Shown one piece after another: positions 54,365 to 63,044 of a stretch of DNA of 64,000 nucleotides (positions within the stretch are counted from its first letter, which is position 1; each line of letters begins with the position of its first letter). Source of the DNA: Flavobacteriales bacterium (GTDB lineage: Bacteria; Bacteroidota; Bacteroidia; Flavobacteriales_E; Vicingaceae). The notes beneath the pieces were generated by a model. It was not told the origin of the DNA. It saw only the letters and a list, made by a program, of their open reading frames with translations, and made no database searches. The DNA lies in assembly GCA_905339165.1 (NCBI GenBank), contig CAJPFH010000034.1, positions 18,719-82,718 on the forward strand, read 5' to 3'. The position numbers were made by a program, and so were the translations under genes.

Positions 54365-54997
54365 TTATATTTTGTTTAGTAAAGAATGAAAATCATCTAC
54401 CACAAAATCGGATTGAGATTCTAAGTTTTTGTTGTGAGGAGCTTTTACCAATATAAATTTTACGTTAAAATGTTGGGCGGCTTCTAAATCGGTAGAGGCA
54501 TCGCCAATAAAGTAACTGTTGGTAATATCTATTGCTTCTCTGTGCAATAATTTACCGAGAATTTGTATTTTATTATTTGGACTTCCATAAATACCCTTAA
54601 AAAAGTGAGCAATATTTCTTTTGAAAACAATATTTTTTAATTCCTCCTCGGGAGTACCGGAAATAATATAACACTCATATGTTTTGTGGTAATACTCCAA
54701 AAACTCGAGCACTCCAGAAATAAATGCAGCCGATAATACCTTTTGGAAAACAATGTTGGAAAACTCATTGGAAAGTTCATTGATTTTATCCTGATTAATT
54801 TCTATTCCCAAATACTCGGAATAATAAAATGTAAACTTTTCGAATCGAGAAATGCCTCCGTGAGCCAAATGATGGGCAACCACTTTTTCGGCCACTTCTT
54901 TACCGAAGGATAAAAACATATCGTAAAATGCTTCTGTTTTTATATTTACGGAATCAAGGATAACTCCGTCAAAATCAAAAAATAATGCTTTTTTCAT
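54365..54997 (-). CDS. HAD-superfamily phosphatase
   Basis: 210 aa. Motif I is FFDFDGVILDS (nucleophile Asp8), with a helical cap (about 18-90). Motif II is IISGTPEEEL, motif III Lys around 135, and motif IV FIGDASTDLEAA. This is the beta-phosphoglucomutase/phosphoglycolate phosphatase type of HAD. In this operon it may dephosphorylate a sugar-acid phosphate before CMP activation (inference). Two bases separate it from the cyclase gene. Confidence 0.88.
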   Translation of the reverse strand: MKKALFFDFDGVILDSVNIKTEAFYDMFLSFGKEVAEKVVAHHLAHGGISRFEKFTFYYSEYLGIEINQDKINELSNEFSNIVFQKVLSAAFISGVLEFLEYYHKTYECYIISGTPEEELKNIVFKRNIAHFFKGIYGSPNNKIQILGKLLHREAIDITNSYFIGDASTDLEAAQHFNVKFILVKAPHNKNLESQSDFVVDDFHSLLNKI

Positions 54998-54999
54998 TT

Positions 55000-55656
55000 C
55001 TATTCTGTTTCTGCTAAAACATATACCGGAGCTCCATCACAATTTGCAAATAACAGAGGGGCCACCAAAACCTTGTTTAATGTATTACTTTTAGATAGCG
55101 GTAACAACTTCATATCTTCAATAATCAGAATATGGTTTGACAAATAATTTTTATGTGCCAAACGCCCCTCTTCTCTGTGTTGATATGAAGAAAGCGATAA
55201 AAAATCGAACCCTATTGCTCTTAATCGGGGAAAATTATATTTAAAAAAAAAGGCTGTTTCCGAAGCCATTCCGGGGCCATTTTCCCAATACTTTTTTTCG
55301 TTTCTAAATTGTTCCATACCTGTTTTTATAAGCAACAAATCGGTGTGAATGGGTATTGTAAAAGCAGATAAATGCCGATTGGTAATTAAACCATAATGTA
55401 CTGGTAATTCGATTAAAAAGGGGGCCGTAAACACAAAATCATTGGGTAAAAATTCTTCTCCTTTCTTTCCTTCTTCTAAAAAATGGTAAGGAAAATCAAC
55501 ATGGGTACCTAAATGACTATCTGTGTTTATTTGGGTTTTATTTGAACTGGCACCCTCTTTAATACTGTTTATTTTTTCAAATGTGGGCTTATCTCCGTTT
55601 CCATAAGCAGGAGTATTTTCCGATAGTATATGCGAAAGTGAAATAAAATTTGACAT
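55000..55656 (-). CDS. Cyclase-family protein (kynurenine formamidase-like hydrolase)
   Basis: 218 aa. The metal-binding signature SHLGTHVDFPYHF (HxGTHxDxPxHF) is intact, followed by a beta-barrel core. Cyclase/KynB-type enzymes hydrolyse formamides or lactam/lactone-like bonds; in glycan operons their reaction is not established. It overlaps the SDR start by one base (TAATG-type). Removal of a formyl group or lactone opening of a sugar acid are options I cannot distinguish. Confidence 0.85.
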   Translation of the reverse strand: MSNFISLSHILSENTPAYGNGDKPTFEKINSIKEGASSNKTQINTDSHLGTHVDFPYHFLEEGKKGEEFLPNDFVFTAPFLIELPVHYGLITNRHLSAFTIPIHTDLLLIKTGMEQFRNEKKYWENGPGMASETAFFFKYNFPRLRAIGFDFLSLSSYQHREEGRLAHKNYLSNHILIIEDMKLLPLSKSNTLNKVLVAPLLFANCDGAPVYVLAETE

Positions 55657-56525
55657 TATTTATTTTTCTGAAGAATCTCTAACATTTGTAAAAGCCCCTG
55701 CCCCATATCAATATGCGGGTTGTTTACCATTTTTTTTCCAAGTTTAGGGGTGTAGTTATAGGGAGTTATCGTATAATGTGTTTTTGCTTTATTCGGATTA
55801 TATTTAATCTCAACTTTTTGATTCAATATTTCTTTAATCATCAGAAGTAAATCATTGTACTTCATGCGTTGATTTCCGGTAAGCACCACATACTCATTGA
55901 TAAATTCATCGGTTAATATATCTACCGAAAGTTTTGCGGCATCTAACACATGGATAAACTCTCTCATTTCATCACCTGTGCCATTGTAATTAATTTCTCC
56001 TTTTTCAAGTGCATTTTTTACGAGGCGGTAAATACTGTTTCGTTCATCGGATCGTGGGCCATACAGAGAGCCATAACGAAGTATGGTGTATTTTAGCCCA
56101 AATTGTTGCCAATAGCTTTCTATGAAAAGCTCTGAAGCTTGTTTAGAATTTTTGTAAAAAGCACCGGAATCGCTATACACATACACGGAACTGGCAAAAA
56201 CAAATCTTTTTACATTCATTCTTACAGCGGCATCTAGTAATAAAGCATTTCCCAAAACATTGTATTTTATGGTATCAATGGGGCGCTTTGCACATTCATC
56301 TATATCGGCTATTCCTGCAAAATTGTAAACAATATCTTTGTCTTTTATTGCTTCTTCTATCGTTTTTAAATCGAGTAAATCTCCTATCACCATTTCTTGT
56401 CCGTCTTTTAAAAAAGGTGATGGTTTCATATCAAAAACGGTTACCTTAAACCCTCTTTTTAAAAGTTCATCTGCTACGTGCGAGCCAATAAAACCAGCTC
56501 CTCCGAAAACAATTACATTCTTCAT
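55656..56525 (-). CDS. NAD-dependent epimerase/dehydratase
   Basis: 289 aa extended SDR. NVIVFGGAGFIGSHVADELLKRG carries the NAD motif, SVYVYSDSGAFYKNSKQASE holds the catalytic Tyr-x3-Lys, and RYGSLYGPRSD and FIHVLDAAKL are typical. It uses a nucleotide sugar or sugar substrate. Its 5' end overlaps the dehydrogenase gene by four bases. Relation to known epimerases is not close enough to name the sugar. Confidence 0.9.
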   Translation of the reverse strand: MKNVIVFGGAGFIGSHVADELLKRGFKVTVFDMKPSPFLKDGQEMVIGDLLDLKTIEEAIKDKDIVYNFAGIADIDECAKRPIDTIKYNVLGNALLLDAAVRMNVKRFVFASSVYVYSDSGAFYKNSKQASELFIESYWQQFGLKYTILRYGSLYGPRSDERNSIYRLVKNALEKGEINYNGTGDEMREFIHVLDAAKLSVDILTDEFINEYVVLTGNQRMKYNDLLLMIKEILNQKVEIKYNPNKAKTHYTITPYNYTPKLGKKMVNNPHIDMGQGLLQMLEILQKNK

Positions 56526-57421
56526 TTTTGTATTTTTTTTAGGTAATTTATTGCGTCCTCGTATGCCTGTTTTTCCATTTCATATCTTGCTTCTTTTGCG
56601 TAACTTCCGATGTGTGCCGTAAGTAAAACATTTTCCAACTCGGTTAATTTGCCGGTATATGGCTCTTTGTTATAAACATCTAATGCTGCACCTGAAATTT
56701 TACCACTTACAAGAGCATTATACAAATCGTTTTCGTTCACTAATTCTCCTCTAGACGTATTTACAATGTAACAACCTCTTTTCAACATCGAAAAAAACTT
56801 TTCATTTAGTATTTCCTTATTTTCATTTGTTAGTGGCATGTGCAATGTTATTATATCTGCTTTTGAAGCAAAAGTTTCTATGTTGTTCTCTATGGAATAA
56901 GAATGGATAGACGAAAAGGGGTCATAAATCAATACATCTGCACCAAATGCTTTAACGAGATTGGCCACGTATTTTCCTATTCTTCCTGCTCCCATAATAC
57001 CTACCGTTTTACCTTTCAACAACATCCCCATGGGTCTATCCCATTTATGTTGGAGTATTGAAGCATGAGAAGTATAAATTTTTCGAAGTAACGAAAGTAA
57101 TAAACCTAAAGTAAGTTCTGCTACCGGAGCCGTAACGGCATCGGGGGTATTTAAAACTTCAATATTTTTCTTTTGAGCGGCTATTAAATCTACATTATCT
57201 AAACCCACCCCCACTCTGGCTATTACTTTCAGATTGGGAGAGGCATTCATTGCTTTTTCTGTAATCGGTTCTACTCCGGCAATTAATATTTCCGGATTAT
57301 ATTTTTTTAAAAGTTCAATGAGTTCCTTTTCGGTTAACTTTCGTTTAAATGGGTTTTGAATAATGTTTTCTGTGGTATATGAAAACGAAGAAGTAGTGGT
57401 AAGTATAGGACTTTTACTCAT
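56522..57421 (-). CDS. D-isomer 2-hydroxyacid dehydrogenase (phosphoglycerate dehydrogenase-like)
   Basis: 299 aa. NAD-binding motif is GIMGAGRIGKYVANLVKAFGADVLIYDP. The catalytic set is Arg in NTSRGELVNENDL, Glu in NKEP and His in LTAHIGSYAKEA. There is no ACT/regulatory domain, so it is shorter than SerA and unlikely to be the housekeeping serine enzyme. In this operon, next to an HpcH/HpaI aldolase, a role in oxidising or reducing a 2-hydroxy/2-keto sugar acid is likely (inference). Nine bases from the aldolase stop. Confidence 0.9.
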   Translation of the reverse strand: MSKSPILTTTSSFSYTTENIIQNPFKRKLTEKELIELLKKYNPEILIAGVEPITEKAMNASPNLKVIARVGVGLDNVDLIAAQKKNIEVLNTPDAVTAPVAELTLGLLLSLLRKIYTSHASILQHKWDRPMGMLLKGKTVGIMGAGRIGKYVANLVKAFGADVLIYDPFSSIHSYSIENNIETFASKADIITLHMPLTNENKEILNEKFFSMLKRGCYIVNTSRGELVNENDLYNALVSGKISGAALDVYNKEPYTGKLTELENVLLTAHIGSYAKEARYEMEKQAYEDAINYLKKIQK

Positions 57422-57430
57422 TTATCAAAA

Positions 57431-58201
57431 CTATTTTGTTGAAACCAATGACTTAAAAGAGTTCATTTCTTCCCTTGCTTTTTCGCCTAAAAAGAAAAAA
57501 TCTAAACTAAAAGCAAGAAATGTAAATCCATCATTAATTTTTTCGTCAAGTAATTTTTCTTCCGGTTTGATTACATGAAAACCAAGTGGAAAATTATTTT
57601 TTATACACGCTTGTTTTACCTTGTTTATTGCGTCTTTCACTTCCGGCCTATCAAATTCTCCGGGCATACCCATAGAGGCAGATAAATCATAGGGGCCAAT
57701 TATAATGCCATCTATTCCTTCTACAGAGATTATTTCTTCGATATGGTTTACGGCATCAATATGCTCTATTTGGGCAATTACCACCGATGAATTATTTAAC
57801 CAATTTTTATACTTTTCAAAACCTATCCCATATTCTTGAGCACGAGCTAAGCCTACTCCTCTTTTGCCTTTGGGTGGATAATAAACCGATTGCACCGCTT
57901 TAATGGCTTCTTCTTTAGAGTTTACCATAGGAACAATGACCCCATCGGCTCCGGAATCCATTACCTTTTTTATAATCAGTTCATCATTTTTTCCTACTCG
58001 AACCAAAGAAGAAAGTCCGTACGATTTTGTGATGGCTATTAAACTTTGTGCCGTTTCAAAACTGATGGGAGTATGTTCCATGTCAATGGTTAACCATTCA
58101 AAACCTGCCGATGCCATAATTTCTATAATAGAATGATGACCAATGGTAACCCAAGAACCTATGGTTAATTTGTTTTGTTTTAGTTTTTCTTTCAGTTTCA
58201 T
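57431..58201 (-). CDS. HpcH/HpaI-family class II aldolase
   Basis: About 256 aa from the ATG at 58201 (MKLKEKLKQNKLTIGSW), which overlaps the preceding gene as ATGA; the longer reading encodes an unlikely N-terminus. Metal- and pyruvate-binding signatures are IDMEHTPIS, LVRVGKNDELIIKKVMDSGADGVIVPMVNSKEEA and VEGIDGIIIGPYDLSASMG. The family joins or splits pyruvate and aldehydes to give 2-keto-3-deoxy acids. Together with the CMP-sugar synthetase two genes upstream this suggests a route to a 2-keto-3-deoxy sugar acid without a NeuB/KdsA-type synthase (inference). Confidence 0.92.
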   Translation of the reverse strand: MKLKEKLKQNKLTIGSWVTIGHHSIIEIMASAGFEWLTIDMEHTPISFETAQSLIAITKSYGLSSLVRVGKNDELIIKKVMDSGADGVIVPMVNSKEEAIKAVQSVYYPPKGKRGVGLARAQEYGIGFEKYKNWLNNSSVVIAQIEHIDAVNHIEEIISVEGIDGIIIGPYDLSASMGMPGEFDRPEVKDAINKVKQACIKNNFPLGFHVIKPEEKLLDEKINDGFTFLAFSLDFFFLGEKAREEMNSFKSLVSTK

Positions 58202-59463
58202 AGCTGTTTTAATCTTTTTGCAAAAGCAGGAATATGTGATTCGGTAAGTGAATAGTATTTTTTTCCATGCTTTTCTCCAAATGTAATTAATTTCTCTAAA
58301 TAGGCACAATGTTCAGAGTAATAGTCGGCATAATCTCGGTCTCTAAAAAACGAGGGGTGAGTATCAAAAGCGGTTTGCATCAATTCATCAAGTTGTGCGG
58401 AAGAACTATGTTTCCAAAAATATTTTTCATCGGGCTTTCGGCCATCGGCTCCCAATACGGCTATTTCGTTGCAAAGTGCCGATGCAATAGGAAGCATAAA
58501 AAGTGTAAGTATGTTATGAGTACTTTTAACATAAAGATTTTCTGGCATAGGAAAATGAATGGGATATTTTTTACCTTTTTTTATTCCTATTATTTTATTT
58601 TCTAACTGGGGATAATGATACAATAAAAGAGGAATACTTTCTATATTGGTGGCCACAAAACAATTGTATTTTTCCACTGTTTTAATCATGTATTCACGAA
58701 AAGTTGCCGAATACAAACAAGGACTGTAATGAAATACAGGGTCGGCAAAAACCAGTAAATCGGGCTTTTCGATATAGTCTAAAAAATCTGTATTTTTTAC
58801 TATTGAATTGCAAATTATTTTAAAACTGTTTTTTTCAAAGTGAAACTGTTTATATTGATCAAAACTAGGACCTGTTACAAAACAATACGCTTTCTCTTTA
58901 CCTGCATTAATTTGCTGCATTTGCGAGTAGTTGCGTTTGGATAAAAGACTATATTCTTCTTTCTTTTCTTCTGAAAATGTGCTATAATAGAGGTATTGCC
59001 ACACCATCGATTCGGTGGCAGAAAAATAGTGGGGGTCTATTATCTCGGTTTTATGAAGTTTAAAAAAAAGCCTGATGAATTTTTTTATATTAAACTGATG
59101 TGCCAACAAAGCGTCTGAATACTCTTTGTTTTTTTTACTATAAAGAGAAATATGGTTACTAGCGGTATTGTATTTTTTTTGAGTAACCGGAGTTTCTAAG
59201 TTTTGAATGTTAAGAGTAGAGAGTTCCGGAGTTACCTGAATAGCAATTTCGCAATTATTGGGAAGCCCCCACGATATGCGGTTAACTACATCACAGAGTT
59301 GCTCTTTACTTTGAATAACAGGAAATACGCTAATCTTTTTGATTATTTTCTTTTCTTGAAAAAGAAGTTTCTTTAAAACAAATTTTATGCTTTGATATAA
59401 AAAATTAAAACGAGTTAGTTTTTTAATTTTTGAAATGTTTCTTTCCGAATAAGCAACATTCAT
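58198..59463 (-). CDS. DUF115/Maf-like protein, candidate ulosonic-acid transferase
   Basis: 421 aa, no membrane segment. The central part (about 175-330) shows YCFVTGPSFDQYKQ, then FKIICNSIVKN, and later EIAVLGADGRKPDE. The GPS-plus-CNS pattern resembles DUF115/MptE-like and Maf proteins, which transfer nonulosonic acids to flagellin, and more distantly GT42 sialyltransferases. It overlaps the CMP-sugar synthetase stop by four bases and the aldolase start by four bases. I infer it uses the CMP-activated sugar made by its neighbours; it is not proven to be a glycosyltransferase. Confidence 0.62.
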   Translation of the reverse strand: MNVAYSERNISKIKKLTRFNFLYQSIKFVLKKLLFQEKKIIKKISVFPVIQSKEQLCDVVNRISWGLPNNCEIAIQVTPELSTLNIQNLETPVTQKKYNTASNHISLYSKKNKEYSDALLAHQFNIKKFIRLFFKLHKTEIIDPHYFSATESMVWQYLYYSTFSEEKKEEYSLLSKRNYSQMQQINAGKEKAYCFVTGPSFDQYKQFHFEKNSFKIICNSIVKNTDFLDYIEKPDLLVFADPVFHYSPCLYSATFREYMIKTVEKYNCFVATNIESIPLLLYHYPQLENKIIGIKKGKKYPIHFPMPENLYVKSTHNILTLFMLPIASALCNEIAVLGADGRKPDEKYFWKHSSSAQLDELMQTAFDTHPSFFRDRDYADYYSEHCAYLEKLITFGEKHGKKYYSLTESHIPAFAKRLKQL

Positions 59464-60140
59464 GCTTTTTTTAATGTTTTATAAAGTGTTTCGGCAATAA
59501 TAAAATCTTCCTCTTCATCAATATCTACGGCTTCGAGTTTATTGATTTCGTACATATATGTTTTTTTGCCTATCCGTTGTTTATTATTTTCAAAAAAGGA
59601 ATGATGTGAGAAAATGTAAAAGTTTGAATTTTCTTCGAACACCGGAGGCAAATCTTGGGTGCGTAACAACTCGTTGGGGTTATGGTTTATCGGGTTCCCA
59701 TTTTGCCAGTATAGGCGTGTTTGTAATCGTGTTACCGAAAATACAGTATCGTAATTATTTTTTTGTTGGATAAAAAAGGAACATGCTTTTTCAATAGACT
59801 CCGAAGTAAGTAGCGGATTAGTACTATGTGTTTGAATAAAATGTGCATACTCATTGAATTGTTGTATATCATGAGCAATAATTTCATTCATCGAAACAAA
59901 ATCACCACAGAGTTCTGTAGGTCTGTTTATTATTTTTATTTTTTCTCCATAGTTAGAGAGTGCATCATTTTTAATTATTTCACTATCGGTATCAATTACA
60001 ATAAACGGGATTTGTGGCACATTTAGAAGGGTTTGTACAATAGCATGGTAAAGAGGAAATCCGCAAAATGTTCGCATGTTTTTATTGGGCACTCTTTCTG
60101 AGTGGCCTTTCATAGGTAGCAGTGCTATTATTGGATTCAT
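59460..60140 (-). CDS. Acylneuraminate cytidylyltransferase-like (CMP-sugar synthetase)
   Basis: 226 aa. It begins IIALLPMKGHSERVPNKNMRTFCGFPLYHAIVQTL, the CTP-binding loop of NeuA/KdsB (usually ARGGSKR(I/L)PxKN; here MKGHSERVPNKN). It continues with a Thr-rich substrate region (FIQTHSTNPLLTSESI) and ends in the Asp pair IDEEEDF, a NeuA-type feature. It would activate a 2-keto sugar acid with CTP. No NeuB, NeuC or legionaminic/pseudaminic genes accompany it. Three bases follow the carB stop, so it is probably read from the carB transcript. Confidence 0.88.
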   Translation of the reverse strand: MNPIIALLPMKGHSERVPNKNMRTFCGFPLYHAIVQTLLNVPQIPFIVIDTDSEIIKNDALSNYGEKIKIINRPTELCGDFVSMNEIIAHDIQQFNEYAHFIQTHSTNPLLTSESIEKACSFFIQQKNNYDTVFSVTRLQTRLYWQNGNPINHNPNELLRTQDLPPVFEENSNFYIFSHHSFFENNKQRIGKKTYMYEINKLEAVDIDEEEDFIIAETLYKTLKKA

Positions 60141-60143
60141 GAT

Positions 60144-62963
60144 TTACCTGCTTAGATACAAGTTTCGTTCGGAATAAATTTCTTTAAAAAAGTTATCATT
60201 TAAATCGTCTATAAACCGAATGGCTTCTCCGGTTGATTTCATTTCGGGACCAAGCTCTTTGTTTACATTCGGAAATTTATCAAACGAAAATACAGGAATT
60301 TTAATGGCATACCCTTTTTTACGAGGATTAAAATGAAAATCTTTTACCTTATTTACTCCCAGCATTATTTTGGTAGCATAATTTACATAAGGTTCGTTGT
60401 AAGCTTTGGCAATAAACGGTACTGTGCGAGAGGCTCTTGGATTTGCTTCAATAACATAAACCGTTTCATTTTTTATGGCATACTGAATATTTATTAAACC
60501 AACCGTATTAAGGGCTACGGCAATTCTTTTTGTATATTCATCAATTTGGTTCAATACATTTTCCGACAAATCGAATGCAGGGAGTACGGCATACGAATCT
60601 CCTGAATGAATTCCTGCAGGTTCTATATGTTCCATTACTCCTATAATGTAAACATCTTTTCCATCGCAAATGGCGTCCGCTTCTGCTTCAATGGCTCCTT
60701 CCAAAAAGTGGTCGAGCAGAATTTTATTTCCGGGCATCAGCCGTAAAATTTCTACTACTTGCCTTTCTAATTCTTCTTCGTTAATTACAATTTTCATGCT
60801 TTGGCCACCGAGCACGTATGATGGCCTCACCAAAAGAGGAAAGCCCAGTATTTTGCATATTTCCACCGCTTCTTCGGCAGTTTCTACCGAGGCAAATTTT
60901 GGATAGGGTATATTTAATTCTTTTAAAAGACTTGAGAACCTTCCCCTGTCTTCGGCTAAATCTAACGATTCGAAATTGGTGCCAATAATTTTTATACCAT
61001 AGCGGTTTAGTTTCTCGGCCAACTTTAAAGCGGTTTGCCCACCCAACTGCACAATTACTCCTTCCGGTTTTTCATGTTGAATGATATCATAAATATGTTC
61101 CCAAAAAACCGGTTCGAAATAAAGTTTATCTGCGGTATCAAAATCGGTTGATACCGTTTCGGGATTACAGTTAATCATAATGGTTTCGAAACCTTCTTCC
61201 TTGGCGGCCAATACCCCGTGTACACAACTGTAGTCGAACTCTATGCCTTGCCCTATGCGGTTTGGACCGGAGCCTAACACTACTATTTTCTTTTTATTGC
61301 TTATTATAGATTCGTTCTCATCTTCAAAGCTTGAATAGTAGTAGGGTGTTTGTGCAGGAAATTCTGCGGCACAAGTATCTACCAGTTTATACACCCGTTT
61401 TATTTTCATTTCGGATCGTTTCTTGTACACCTCGCTTTCGAGACAACGCAACAAATGAGCAATCTGCCTGTCAGCATATCCCTTCTGTTTGGCTTCATAC
61501 ATTAGTTCGTATGGAATGGTTTCCAGCGTATGTTTTTCTATTTCTCTCTCAAGAGAAACCAACTCTTCTATTTGATGCAAAAACCACTTGTCTATTTTAG
61601 TGGCATTGTAAATACTTTTAGGCGACATGCCCATTTTAATGGCATCATAAATATGAAAAACTCTATTCCAACTCGGATATTGAAGACTTTTCATGATTTG
61701 GTCGTGGTCGTGCAGTTCTTTGCCATCAGCTCCTAACCCATTTCTGTTTATTTCTAACGACTGACAGGCCTTTTGCAAGGCCTCCTGAAAACAGCGACCA
61801 ATACCCATTACCTCGCCCACCGATTTCATTTGCAAGCCTAGTGTACGGTCGGAACCTTCAAATTTATTGAAATTCCAACGGGGTATTTTCACTATTACAT
61901 AGTCTAAGGTGGGTTCAAAAAATGCGGAAGTGTTTCCAGTTATTCTATTGTTTAATTCGTTTAAATGGTATCCTATAGCCAGTTTTGCAGCTATTTTGGC
62001 TATGGGGTATCCGGTTGCTTTCGATGCAAGAGCAGAAGAACGAGATACTCTTGGGTTAATTTCTATGGCAATAATATCTTCGTTTTCATCTGGGCTCACT
62101 GCGAACTGAACATTACACCCTCCGGCAAAATTTCCTATTGAACGCATCATCTTTATAGCCATATCTCGCATACGCTGAAAAACAGTGTCGGAAAGAGTCA
62201 TGGCAGGAGCCACCGTAATAGAATCGCCAGTATGTATGCCCATGGGATCCATATTTTCTACGGTACAAATGATAACCACATTGTCGTTACTGTCTCGCAA
62301 TAATTCCAGTTCAAATTCTTTCCAACCAATAACCGCTTTATCTATTAACACTTCGTGAATGGGAGATGCATGTAGGCCCCTGGTTAGCAATTTATCAAAC
62401 TCTTCTTTGGTGTGCACAAAAGAGGCTCCGGTTCCGCCAAGTGTAAAAGAAGGTCGAATCACTAATGGAAATCCAATTTCTTGAGCATAGGCTTTCCCTT
62501 CTAAAAATGATTTAATAATTCTTGACGGAGCATATGGTATCCCTATTTCCTCTAACAATTTCCTGAATTTCTCTCTATCTTCAGTTATTTCAATGGCATT
62601 AATATCTACTCCGATTAAGCGTATGTTGTATTTTTTCCAAATTCCCAACTCATCGCACTTTATGGCAAGGTTTAGTGCGGTTTGCCCTCCCATAGTAGGC
62701 AATACGGCATCTATATCTTTATGTTCTTCTAATATCTTTTCAATAGAACCTGCTTCTAAGGGTTGAAGATAAATATTATCTGCCACAAAGCTATCAGTCA
62801 TTATTGTAGCAGGATTGGAATTTATAAGGGTTACTTTAATTCCCTCTTCCCTTAGCGAGCGAGCTGCCTGTGAGCCGGAATAATCAAATTCACAAGCCTG
62901 ACCAATCACAATAGGTCCGCTTCCTATGATTAACACATGTTTTATACTTGTATCTTTGGGCAT
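60144..62963 (-). CDS. carB: Carbamoyl-phosphate synthase large subunit, without allosteric domain
   Basis: Makes carbamoyl phosphate for pyrimidines and arginine. 939 aa. Two ATP-grasp halves: the first with IIGSGPIVIGQACEFDYSG and INPRVSRSSALASKATGYPIAK, the second with VVLGSGPNRIGQGIEFDYS and EANPRASRTVPFIAKAYN. The C-terminal MGS-like allosteric domain of Escherichia coli CarB (about 1073 aa) is absent, and the protein ends shortly after the second ATP-grasp half (YSERNLYLSR). Short CarBs are usual in Bacteroidota. carA is not in the window. It heads the minus-strand run that continues into glycan genes. Confidence 0.96.
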   Translation of the reverse strand: MPKDTSIKHVLIIGSGPIVIGQACEFDYSGSQAARSLREEGIKVTLINSNPATIMTDSFVADNIYLQPLEAGSIEKILEEHKDIDAVLPTMGGQTALNLAIKCDELGIWKKYNIRLIGVDINAIEITEDREKFRKLLEEIGIPYAPSRIIKSFLEGKAYAQEIGFPLVIRPSFTLGGTGASFVHTKEEFDKLLTRGLHASPIHEVLIDKAVIGWKEFELELLRDSNDNVVIICTVENMDPMGIHTGDSITVAPAMTLSDTVFQRMRDMAIKMMRSIGNFAGGCNVQFAVSPDENEDIIAIEINPRVSRSSALASKATGYPIAKIAAKLAIGYHLNELNNRITGNTSAFFEPTLDYVIVKIPRWNFNKFEGSDRTLGLQMKSVGEVMGIGRCFQEALQKACQSLEINRNGLGADGKELHDHDQIMKSLQYPSWNRVFHIYDAIKMGMSPKSIYNATKIDKWFLHQIEELVSLEREIEKHTLETIPYELMYEAKQKGYADRQIAHLLRCLESEVYKKRSEMKIKRVYKLVDTCAAEFPAQTPYYYSSFEDENESIISNKKKIVVLGSGPNRIGQGIEFDYSCVHGVLAAKEEGFETIMINCNPETVSTDFDTADKLYFEPVFWEHIYDIIQHEKPEGVIVQLGGQTALKLAEKLNRYGIKIIGTNFESLDLAEDRGRFSSLLKELNIPYPKFASVETAEEAVEICKILGFPLLVRPSYVLGGQSMKIVINEEELERQVVEILRLMPGNKILLDHFLEGAIEAEADAICDGKDVYIIGVMEHIEPAGIHSGDSYAVLPAFDLSENVLNQIDEYTKRIAVALNTVGLINIQYAIKNETVYVIEANPRASRTVPFIAKAYNEPYVNYATKIMLGVNKVKDFHFNPRKKGYAIKIPVFSFDKFPNVNKELGPEMKSTGEAIRFIDDLNDNFFKEIYSERNLYLSR

Positions 62964-63044
62964 GTTTTATAATGTTTCTTTTGTCTAAAATCTTGCGAAG
63001 TTAAATACAAATGGACGATTAAAATTTCTTACTTTTCAACAACT

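Noticed and set aside
58202..58309. Longer N-terminus for the HpcH/HpaI aldolase
   Set aside because: It overlaps the DUF115-like gene by over 100 bases and the family begins at MKLKEKL.
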